Positions 1 to 5,859 of a DNA stretch of 5,859 nt are shown here, piece after piece (position 1 is the first letter of the stretch; each line of letters begins with the position of its first letter). The position numbers and the translations under genes are program-made. The notes beneath the pieces were generated by a model. The model was not told the DNA's origin, searched no databases, and worked only from the letters and a program-made list of their open reading frames with translations. This stretch comes from Hennigella sp045599065. GTDB taxonomy: Bacteria > Bacillota_I > Bacilli_A > Mycoplasmatales > Mycoplasmoidaceae. Location of the stretch: the NCBI GenBank assembly GCA_045599065.1, contig JAZRVJ010000035.1, forward strand, positions 1-5,859, in the 5' to 3' direction.

Positions 1-389
1 GCAAAGTCACGATAAGGATATACATCCTTTAAAGGTGGATCACCAGCAATACAGATTGTTCCACCACCAATGGAAACAAAACGTTTGTTAACAATTAGTT
101 TACCATCTTTACCATATACTTCAACATCCATTGTGTTTGGGTGTGGAGTTTGATCTTTTAAATTTCAAACATATTCATGTGGATATTTAGCAAAGACTTC
201 ATCAATTGCTTTGTCCATTAAGTGTCCTTTACCTGTTAAGGCAAAAGAACCATATAGAGTAATTTTAAGTTTGCTTATACCTTGCTTTTCATAATGATCA
301 AGGATATATCTACAAGCTCTCATTGGGCCAATTGTGTGGCTTGAAGAAGGACCATGTCCGACTTTAAATAATTCATGTACTGAAAACAT
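1..389 (-). CDS. sdaA: L-serine dehydratase, iron-sulfur dependent, classical copy (partial)
   Basis: Predicted to deaminate L-serine to pyruvate and ammonia in the cytoplasm using a [4Fe-4S] cluster. Only the first 129 codons are present; the gene runs off the left edge, so the cluster-bearing alpha domain is not seen. The N-terminal beta domain is recognisable: GPSSSHT at residues 13-19, YGSFALTGKGH at about 46-56, HPNTM at 83-87 and SIGGG at 106-110. All match family signatures, most closely the single-chain form. The codon for residue 75 (positions 162-164) is TGA, read as Trp; translation continues in frame with conserved motifs after it. The ATG at 387-389 is supported by AAGGAGA (complement of 396-402) six bases upstream. 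It lies 14 bases downstream of another dehydratase gene and is almost certainly co-transcribed with it. Family assignment is firm; serine as the substrate is inferred from the family. Confidence 0.88.
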
Positions 390-395
390 AATCTT

Positions 396-402
396 TCTCC
401 TT
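396..402 (-). promoter_or_regulatory. Ribosome binding site of the classical dehydratase gene
   Basis: The complement reads AAGGAGA, six bases before the ATG at 389. It sits in the 14-base gap between the tandem dehydratase genes and fixes the start of the downstream one. It is stronger than the AAAGG before the upstream gene. Confidence 0.75.
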
Positions 403-403
403 T

Positions 404-1648
404 CTAACTCAATGAGTATTTAGCATACTCAGCAAAACCTTCATAGTCTGCAGATCTATGAGCAACTGCCAAATCTTTACCTGTTTCATACATAACTTTA
501 ATAACATCATCAAGCTTACATAATTCTTCTGATGGCATTAAAGCATGGTTCAAAACAGCATTTTCTACTGCTCTAACAGCAAATGCTGCAGATCTTTGAA
601 TACATGGTACTAATGGTAGTGCACAAACTGCACAGCAAGTAATACCTAAGCAGTGTTCAATTGCCATTTCTCATACTCTACCAAGTTCATCAATCTTAGC
701 ATCATACATAATGTATGCAGCCATAACTGAAGCCATACCACAAGCAGTAGATAATTCTGCTTGACATCCTGCTTCGTTAGCATTAATAGTAGCATTTTGG
801 TCTACTAAAGAAGCAATTAGACCAGCAACACACATTGCATTGTATAGTTTTTCCTTTGAAGGTTTGAATGTATCTCTAATTCATTTTAAAGATCCTCAAA
901 CAGTTGAAGTTGTTCCACAACTTGGGGAAACAACTATTTCAGCTCTAGAAGCAGCTTCTTCACCAATAGCATATGCATAAGCAGAAATTAATCTAATCAT
1001 TTCTTGATCATCATTTTCCTTAGCTACTTTTGTATCAAGAATGTGTTTAGCTCTTCTTTCATATTTGATTCTTTCATCTGTAAGTTTTAATAAACCTTCA
1101 GATTTTAGACCATGTTCAATTACTTTGTCCATTAAGTCTAAACATTTATCAAAGTGAGAAGTAATTTCTTCTTTTGTTTGCACTTTCGAACAAAAATCTA
1201 GATAACTAATGTTATTTTTTAAGAAATATTCCTTCATTTCTTCAAAAGATTCAAAATGATATCTAGATTTTGCAGTTGCTTCAAGTTGGTCAGTAATAAA
1301 GAAGTTACCACATCCTGTGGAAACTACTCTATGTTTACCAATATATTCTTTATTTTTAATTAAGATGACATCGAAAGTTAATGGATGTCTTGCAGCTGGT
1401 GGAGTTGGAAAGTTAGTTACAACTTTAATTGGTAGTTTAGATCAATTAGTAAAAGCATCAATAATATCTTGTGATGTTTTTAATTGTTTTTCTAATCTAG
1501 CAAATTCATTGTAAAGTCTTACTTCAATCGCATCAACTTCACCTTCTTTAAGTTCTTGTGCTATTTTTTTACAAGCACGGTAAGCGGCCATATTTTGAGT
1601 GGTCGTAGGCCCCTTACCTATTTTAAACATTTGTAAAATAGATTTCAT
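404..1648 (-). CDS. Divergent iron-sulfur L-serine dehydratase family protein
   Basis: A complete 414-residue protein with the beta domain (about 1-125) followed by the alpha domain (about 170-410) of Fe-S L-serine dehydratases; E. coli SdaA is about 454. TGA is read as Trp at residues 69, 251, 256 and 326. Three cysteines fit the cluster ligands: C295 in GCQAE, C338 in ITC and C349 in VPCIQR, spaced C-x42-C-x10-C, one residue longer than the usual C-x41-C-x10-C. The C-terminal MYETGKD is also family-like. Other signatures have changed: GPSSSHT is GPTTTQN (13-19), the YGSLxLTGKGHxTD region is YNEFARLEKQLKTSQ (46-60), SIGGG is STGCG (110-114) and the PTxG loop is SPSCGTT (241-247). Extra cysteines occur at 333, 339 and 342. 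The ATG at 1648 follows AAAGG by six bases. An Fe-S dehydratase fold is well supported. The substrate may not be serine, and it may act as a partner of the classical enzyme encoded next. Confidence 0.8.
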
Positions 1649-1670
1649 GTAATACCTTTCTTATACATTA

Positions 1671-1676
1671 ATTATA
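1671..1676 (-). promoter_or_regulatory. Predicted -10 box of the dehydratase operon
   Basis: The complement reads TATAAT, a perfect -10 hexamer. Initiation would fall near 1664, leaving a leader of about 16 bases that holds the AAAGG ribosome binding site (1655-1659). The hexamer at -35 spacing (1694-1699, TTATAT on the minus strand) is poor and lies inside the inverted repeat at 1683-1707. In AT-rich DNA a single hexamer is modest evidence. Confidence 0.5.
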
Positions 1677-1682
1677 AGATCT

Positions 1683-1707
1683 ATATATTTTTAATATAAA
1701 AATATAT
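1683..1707. repeat. Perfect 11-bp inverted repeat, candidate operator
   Basis: Arms ATATATTTTTA (1683-1693) and TAAAAATATAT (1697-1707) are exact reverse complements around the 3-base spacer ATA. The repeat lies between the divergent dehydratase and feo operons and covers the expected -35 region of the dehydratase promoter. A dimeric regulator could bind here; AT-rich palindromes are typical of Fur-type sites, but no Fur consensus is matched. The arms contain only A and T, so chance is a real alternative. Confidence 0.35.
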
Positions 1708-1747
1708 TCCTATCTATAAATAAATGTATCAAATTAGCAAAAATGCA

Positions 1748-1753
1748 TATAAT
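1748..1753 (+). promoter_or_regulatory. Predicted -10 box of the feo operon
   Basis: TATAAT, preceded by TGCA, would start transcription near 1760 and give a leader of about 17 bases before the feoA ATG. No good -35 element is visible (1725-1730 reads TGTATC). No Shine-Dalgarno sequence is visible in the short leader, so feoA translation may depend on an unstructured, AT-rich 5' end. Confidence 0.5.
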
Positions 1754-1776
1754 GAGATATACACATATATTAAATT

Positions 1777-2022
1777 ATGGCTCAAAGATCGGTTGTAAAA
1801 TTAACTAGCGAACTTAAGGGCAAAACAGTTAAAATTGTTGCCCTACATTTCACTGATCATTTGATAAAACATAAATTAGAAAATTTAGGCTTTATCGAAG
1901 GTGCTGAAGTAAAAGTTCTTAATAACGATGACTCTAACAAGGTTCTTCATTTACAACTGTACAATGTGCAGTATGTGTTAAGAGAAGAAAATTGTAGGTT
2001 AATAGATGTCAAAGTTATCTAA
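1777..2022 (+). CDS. feoA: Ferrous iron transport protein A (FeoA)
   Basis: A small 81-residue cytoplasmic protein with the SH3-like FeoA fold, thought in the family to interact with FeoB and modulate Fe2+ uptake. The pattern is visible: KLENLGFIEGAEVKVL at 33-48 matches the family's LxxLGxxxGxxxxV strand-turn, and the YVLREENCRLIDV segment (66-78) matches the final 'xxLRxxxAxxIxV' strands. Length is normal for FeoA (about 75-85). The ATG at 1777 is the first in frame after a TATAAT box at 1748-1753; no Shine-Dalgarno sequence is seen. The 3' end overlaps the feoB start by 17 bases, which supports translational coupling and the assignment. Confidence 0.85.
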   Translation: MAQRSVVKLTSELKGKTVKIVALHFTDHLIKHKLENLGFIEGAEVKVLNNDDSNKVLHLQLYNVQYVLREENCRLIDVKVI

Positions 2023-4063
2023 AAAAATACATAATGAATCCAAAACATATCTATTAATTGGTTCACCTAATGTAGGCAAATCAACAATTTTCAATCGTCT
2101 AACACATGCTACTGCACTTGTTAGTAATATTGATCGTATGACTACTGAACATACGATGGGTAAAATCAAGAAAACTGATGATTATTTAGTGGATTTACCT
2201 GGAATTTATAATTTATCTCACCCAATAGCTGAAGAAAAAGAAACACATTACCACTTACTACATGGTAAATCAGAAGGAATGGTAAATGTTTTATCTGCTT
2301 TTAGTATTCAAAGAGATTTGTATTTAACTTTACAATGTATTGAAACAGGTTTATTAAATACATTGTGTGTTAACATGATTGATTTAGTTAAACCACAAAC
2401 ACTTGATTGAGATAAATTATCTAAAAAGCTTAATGGTTTAAACATTGTGCTTTCTAGATCTAATAGATCTAAAAATGTTAAGGAAATTATTAGATCAGTA
2501 CATGAATCTAAAAAAGTTGATCCAAATATTATTACTTATTCAGATGAAATAGAAAGAAAGATTGCACAAATCTCAGAAGTATTACCAAATATGAATATTT
2601 CTAAGAGATTTGGTGCATTAATGATTCTTGAAAACAATGCTTTCTTTATTGATCATTTAAGTTATCATCACAAAAAAGAATTTAAAAACATTAAAAAATA
2701 CCTTGTTAATGAAGAACAAGGAAAGAAATATGTTGAAGAAATAAGAGAAACTAAAAATCAATTTATTTCTAACTTATTAAAAACTTGTGGTTATAAAACT
2801 GAAAAATATTTAAAAATTAATTTAACTAAACAAAATAGATTTGATCATTTCTTTTTAAAGAAATGAATAGGCATTCCTTTATTTCTAATCATTGCAGTTG
2901 CTATTTATTATTTAGCATTTGGTAGTTATGCCGGTGGAGGATTGCAATATTGATTTGGTCAAGCCCTAACTAACCAAGAATGGGGATTAAGTCATTGAAT
3001 GATTGTCGGTTTCAACAACATTAATGCTCCAGAATGGGTCTCAAGCATAATTGTTAATGGTATTTTTGGTGGTCTATTCACGGTCTTGACCTTCATTCCA
3101 AGTATTGCAATTTTATATATTTGTGTAACAATCATTCAGCAAGTAGGATTGTTATCAAGAGTAAGTATCTTGCTTGATAATGCTTTAAGTAAATTTGGTC
3201 TATCAGGAAGATCAATTGTTAACTTATTAACAGCTTTTGGTTGTAATGTTCCAGCCATAATGTTGTCACGTAGTTCAAGTTCAAGAAAAGAACGGATTAT
3301 TTCAGTTCTAATTATTCCTTTCATTCCATGTGCAAGTAAGATTATTGTTATTGCTGCTGTTGCTAATGCAATAACATTAACCTTTGGCTGATTGTTTATT
3401 TTAGGTGCAGTTTTACTATCAGCAGCTATTGCATTATTATTAGGATTAACATTTTCTAAAACAGTGTTTAGAAAACAAAAATCATTCTTCTGTGTTGAAA
3501 TGGTTAATTGAAATGGTATTGATGTCAGAATTATGTTTAAGAATGTTTGACAAACGATTAAAGGCTTTTTAAAGAAAGCATTCTTAACAATTACTATTGC
3601 TAACTTAGTTTTCTGAGCATTATTACACTTAGGTAATGTTCCAGGAGTTTATATTAACACAACTCTTCACCCAGAAGATATTCAATATTCAGCCTTAGCA
3701 TATGTTGGTAGAGGAATTAGTTATGTATTCTATCCATTTCTTGGATCAGCAGACTGAAAGCTTACAACTAGCTTGCTTTCAGCTATCCCAGCCAAGGAAT
3801 TAACTTTAACAACACTACAAATGTTAGCTGAAGGTGGAAAGATTGAAACACTATTTGCTGGCAACTATGCACTTGCAGTTAGCTTTATGATTTTCTTGCT
3901 TTATTACATGCCTTGTATTCCATCAATAAATGTAATACGAACTGAAGCAGGAAGAAAAAACATGTGGCTAAACATTGGCATTAGCTTTGCTACTGCTTAT
4001 AGCTTAGCTACTCTAGTTTATTGAATAGGAAGAGGTATAATGCTTCTAACAGGTCAACATTAA
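2006..4063 (+). CDS. feoB: Ferrous iron transport protein B (FeoB), GTPase-coupled permease
   Basis: A 685-residue inner membrane Fe2+ transporter with an N-terminal G domain; E. coli FeoB is 773. G-domain motifs are intact: GSPNVGKST (19-27, G1), switch I Thr46, DLPG (63-66, G3) and NMID (123-126, G4). The usual VVDA segment reads VLSA and the G5 region is not clear. A charged linker (about 135-286) precedes the membrane domain, which starts at WIGIPLF (287). Hallmark permease motifs follow: FGCNVPAIM (411-419), PFIPCASK (438-445), PAKE (595-598) and MPCIPSINVIRTE (635-647). The acidic LEDSGYMARA stretch of typical FeoB reads IQQVGLLSRV here. At least ten in-frame TGA codons are read as Trp, alongside some TGG. 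The ATG at 2006 lies inside the end of feoA and leaves the G domain a short N-terminal tail. The stop overlaps the next gene's ATG by one base. Confidence 0.92.
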
Positions 4064-4842
4064 TGAAAACAAGTAAGAAATTTTGATTTGCAATTACATT
4101 AATCTTAATAACTGCTATTTTAGTTAGTAGTTGTACTTGTGTATATGTTTACCATTTAAATGCAACCGCTTACTGATGAACAACATTAGTTGTTGGTTGA
4201 GTGATTGAAATAGTTGTTGCAATCGTTTTGTTTTATAGCAAACATTTAGCTGATGAATCTAAAGCATTTTGATTAATTGTTTTATTATTTTTACCTTATT
4301 ATGGTGCAACAATTGTTTTGTTTTTAGCTTATGATAGATATAACCAAAAAGCTGGTGAAGCAACAAATTTAACAACTGTGTTACAACAACTATTTTCTGC
4401 TACTAAATCTATTAAGATTTATAGTGATTCATTCTTTGTTCCTTTAGATATATTTAATGCATTACGTTTTATTTATTTTAAAGATATTGATATTCAAGTT
4501 CTTATTTCTAAACAACCAAAAAAAGTTAGAAACAAACTCATGATGTATAACATTGATAAATATCTTGAAGTTGGAACAAAAGTTAGTGTTTTAAAAACAC
4601 CAGTTAAACAAAACTTTATTATCATTGATGACCAAAAAGTATTATTTACTGATAAAAACTTCAATTTTAGAAGTATTTATTCATCTACTAAAATTAACTT
4701 CAGAAATGATGCAAAACTAGAATTAATTACTTTTAGTAATGATCTTAAAAAATCAAGAAATCATGAAGTTAAAAAGTATAAACTTAACCTCTTTAAAAGA
4801 ATAGGTTTAGGTATAACTAATATTTTTTATCTATTTTACTAA
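4063..4842 (+). CDS. Cardiolipin synthase-like membrane protein with a single degenerate PLD domain
   Basis: A 259-residue protein with three predicted membrane segments (about 7-30, 37-58 and 69-90) and then one phospholipase D-like domain. The third segment, with FLPYYG, resembles the WxxxxxxxPxxG region of cardiolipin synthase N-termini. The rest aligns by eye with the second catalytic half of that enzyme: SDSFFVPLDIFNAL (122-135) resembles its TPYFxPDxxIxxAL segment, and NFNFRS (199-204) resembles NxDxRS. The HxKxxxxD catalytic motif reads K182-Q-N184-...-D189, so His and Lys are missing. Cardiolipin synthases are usually about 480-510 residues with two HKD motifs, so the first PLD domain is absent. 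It is probably catalytically inactive. Trp residues 8, 38, 39, 46 and 70 are TGA. Coupled to feoB by a one-base overlap, it sits where feoC lies in other bacteria but is not FeoC-like. Function unknown; membrane location likely. Confidence 0.75.
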
Positions 4843-4855
4843 TTTTATATATAAT
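4827..4855 (+). promoter_or_regulatory. Promoter of the rplJ-rplL operon
   Basis: A perfect -10 box TATAAT lies at 4850-4855, and a weak -35-like TTATCT at 4827-4832 is 17 bases upstream, inside the end of the preceding gene. Transcription would begin near 4861-4863, exactly where the structured L10 leader begins, which supports the call. No terminator is visible between the upstream gene and this promoter. Confidence 0.6.
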
Positions 4856-4861
4856 ATTCAA

Positions 4862-4985
4862 GCAATATACCAAAGACAGTAACTGGCTTAAAGCCTTAAT
4901 TTGTTACCGAGGAATATATTAAATACATACTTAATATCCCTAAGTGTCTTTGTGTATACCACAAGGACACTTATTTGTATATTGC
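4862..4985 (+). promoter_or_regulatory. L10 leader: autoregulatory mRNA element upstream of rplJ
   Basis: The 5' untranslated region matches the known bacterial L10 leader class, in which the L10-L12 complex binds its own mRNA. Visible helices are AATATA/TATATT (4864-4869 with 4915-4920), GTAAC/GTTAC (4879-4883 with 4903-4907) and GGCT/AGCC (4885-4888 with 4892-4895). An internal loop holds CCAAAGACA on one side and CGAGG on the other. Downstream lies a strong hairpin (4941-4973). Competing pairings are also present: CAAAGACA (4871-4878) with TGTCTTTG (4945-4952), and GCAATATAC (4862-4870) with GTATATTGC (4977-4985). These break the L10-binding fold and the hairpin, as expected of an antiterminator. 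Class assignment rests on motif, structure and position; the switching mechanism is inferred. Confidence 0.8.
4941..4973 (+). terminator. Attenuator hairpin in the rplJ leader
   Basis: The arms 4941-4954 and 4960-4973 form a 14-bp stem with one G-U pair and a 5-base loop. It is followed by a T-rich but interrupted stretch (TTTGTATATT), so it is weaker than a textbook terminator. In the family it would end transcription when L10 is in excess. It would also stop read-through from the feo operon upstream. Confidence 0.6.
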
Positions 4986-4994
4986 ACAAATTAC

Positions 4995-5000
4995 GGAGGT
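4995..5000 (+). promoter_or_regulatory. Strong ribosome binding site of rplJ
   Basis: GGAGGT lies five bases before GTG at 5006. It is the best Shine-Dalgarno sequence in the window and decides for the GTG start, as no in-frame ATG is near. Confidence 0.8.
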
Positions 5001-5005
5001 AAATT

Positions 5006-5503
5006 GTGTCAAAAGCTATTATTGAACAAAAAGCTAAATTGACTGATGAACTAACTGACAAACTTAAAAAAGCTAAGTCTTTTCTAGTGTTTGAGTATTT
5101 AGGTCTTACTGTAAAAGAAGTTACAGCTATGAGAGCTAAATTACATACTGACGGAGCAAATATGGAAGTTGTTAAGAACAACGTTCTTAATCGTGCTTTG
5201 AAAGCAGCTGGTATCAAAGTCGATGCATGCAAAGGACCTAATGCTGTAATTATCTGTAATGATGATGAAGTAGTTTCATTTAAAGCAGTTGCAGAAATTG
5301 CAAAGAAAAGGGACTTTGTTAAGTTTAAATTTGGCTTATTAGAAAACCAAATTATTAAACCAGACCAACTTGCTTCAATTGCAGCAATTCCAGGAAGAAA
5401 GGGTTTATACTCTATGATTCTATCTTGCCTAACAGGCAACTTAAGAAACTTGCTTTATGGATTGAAAGCTGTTGGTGAAAAGAAAGAACAACCAAAACAA
5501 TAA
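5006..5503 (+). CDS. rplJ: 50S ribosomal protein L10
   Basis: A 165-residue ribosomal protein that anchors L7/L12 dimers to the large subunit to form the stalk recruiting translation factors. The N-terminal half has the L10 pattern: a charged helix, then FEYLGLTVKEVTAMRAKL (29-46) and VVKNNVLNRALKAAG (55-69). IPGRKGLYSMILSCLTG (128-144) follows, near the long C-terminal helix that binds L12. Length is normal for the family. It starts with GTG and follows GGAGGT. It is preceded by an L10 leader, which implies feedback control by its own product, and followed 18 bases later by rplL, the conserved partner. It contains no Trp, so the altered genetic code does not affect it. Confidence 0.96.
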   Translation: MSKAIIEQKAKLTDELTDKLKKAKSFLVFEYLGLTVKEVTAMRAKLHTDGANMEVVKNNVLNRALKAAGIKVDACKGPNAVIICNDDEVVSFKAVAEIAKKRDFVKFKFGLLENQIIKPDQLASIAAIPGRKGLYSMILSCLTGNLRNLLYGLKAVGEKKEQPKQ

Positions 5504-5521
5504 TTGAAAGGAAATTTTAAA

Positions 5522-5859
5522 ATGGCAAAATTAACAAATCAACAAGTAATTGACTCTTTAAAAGAAATGAGTCTAATGGAAATTAACGATTTAGTAAAAG
5601 CAATTGAAAAGGAATTTGGTGTTTCAGCTGCTGCTCCAGTTGCAGCTGCACCTGCTGCTGCAGCTAATGCAGAGCCATCTCTTGTAACAGTTACATTAAC
5701 AAACGCTGGTGCAAGCAAAGTTGCTGTTATTAAAATCTACCGTGAAATCACTGGTCTTGGTTTAATGGAAGCTAAGAATGCAGTTGATAAAGCTCCTTGC
5801 GTTGTAAAAGAAGGTATTAAGCCTGAAGAAGCAAAAGAAATTGCTAAGAAATTTACAGA
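5522..5859 (+). CDS. rplL: 50S ribosomal protein L7/L12 (partial)
   Basis: The stalk protein that binds and stimulates translational GTPases; two or more dimers sit on L10. The first 112 codons are present and the gene runs off the right edge, probably lacking about ten residues. The N-terminal dimerisation helices (about 1-32), an Ala/Pro-rich hinge (about 35-51) and the C-terminal domain with the KVAVIKIYREITGLGLMEAK segment (67-86) are all clear. A common Lys-Glu pair (GLGLKEAK) is Met-Glu here, and a Cys (C94) follows in the APCVVKEG stretch. AAAGGAAA (5507-5514) precedes ATG at 5522. It follows rplJ in one operon and should share its leader control; L12 is normally made in excess of L10, and no separate promoter is evident in the 18-base gap. 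Confidence 0.95.
   Translation, partial: MAKLTNQQVIDSLKEMSLMEINDLVKAIEKEFGVSAAAPVAAAPAAAANAEPSLVTVTLTNAGASKVAVIKIYREITGLGLMEAKNAVDKAPCVVKEGIKPEEAKEIAKKFT

Noticed and set aside
1317..1514. Short plus-strand open frame inside the dehydratase gene
   Set aside because: It is antisense to a continuous conserved protein and has no promoter or family resemblance.
2455..2472. Exact 9-bp tandem repeat TAGATCTAA x2 inside feoB
   Set aside because: Two in-frame copies encode a short Arg/Ser-rich stretch of the G-domain end. This is too short to indicate a functional repeat or an integration site.
3136..3324. Short minus-strand open frame inside feoB
   Set aside because: It lies opposite the conserved FGCNVPAIM region of FeoB, and its composition is explained by that coding strand.
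4036..4041. TATAAT near the end of feoB as a promoter for the next gene
   Set aside because: There is no plausible -35 element, and the one-base overlap with feoB already explains expression. The hexamer is likely to occur by chance in coding DNA of this composition.
4063..4140. Lipoprotein signal (VSSC, Cys24) at the start of the cardiolipin synthase-like protein
   Set aside because: A lipobox-like sequence is present, but two more membrane segments and the match to cardiolipin synthase N-termini make a plain membrane anchor the simpler reading. It cannot be fully excluded.
404..4842. Apparent fragmentation of several genes by TGA stops, suggesting pseudogenes
   Set aside because: The fragments join in the same frame, with family motifs continuing across each TGA and Trp fitting at those sites. 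This is the mollicute code, not gene decay.
4888..5439. A 183-codon open frame on the minus strand opposite rplJ
   Set aside because: It lies antisense to the well-conserved rplJ gene and its leader, has no ribosome binding site worth noting and no recognisable domain. It is a shadow of rplJ.

Overview
The window comes from a low-G+C mollicute (Mycoplasma/Spiroplasma-type). Every long gene is interrupted by TGA codons at positions where tryptophan fits, and reading TGA as Trp restores full-length proteins: at least ten such codons in feoB and four in the first dehydratase gene. TGG is also used. I cannot name the species.

Layout. Minus strand, 1-1648: two tandem genes of the iron-sulfur L-serine dehydratase family, transcribed leftward from a promoter near 1671-1676. 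The first (404-1648) is a complete but strongly divergent member. The second (1-389, cut by the window edge) keeps the classical signatures. Positions 1649-1776 form a divergent AT-rich promoter region containing a perfect 11-bp inverted repeat. Plus strand, 1777-4842: a compact, overlapping operon of feoA, feoB (ferrous iron uptake) and a membrane protein resembling a cardiolipin synthase that has lost one phospholipase D domain and the catalytic His and Lys of the other. Plus strand, 4850-5859: a promoter, an L10-type autoregulatory leader with an attenuator hairpin, then rplJ and rplL (ribosomal stalk), with rplL cut by the window edge.

How it fits together. The Feo system would bring in Fe2+, and the dehydratases opposite it are predicted to carry an oxygen-labile Fe-S cluster and to make pyruvate and ammonia from serine. 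The two transcription units face away from each other across one short regulatory region, so joint iron-dependent control is plausible but unproven. The ribosomal operon is functionally separate.

I see no mobile element, CRISPR array, tRNA or rRNA, and no clearly new multi-gene system. The points most worth a second look are the divergent dehydratase paralogue, the degenerate cardiolipin synthase-like protein co-encoded with feoB, and a mutually exclusive set of RNA helices in the rplJ leader.
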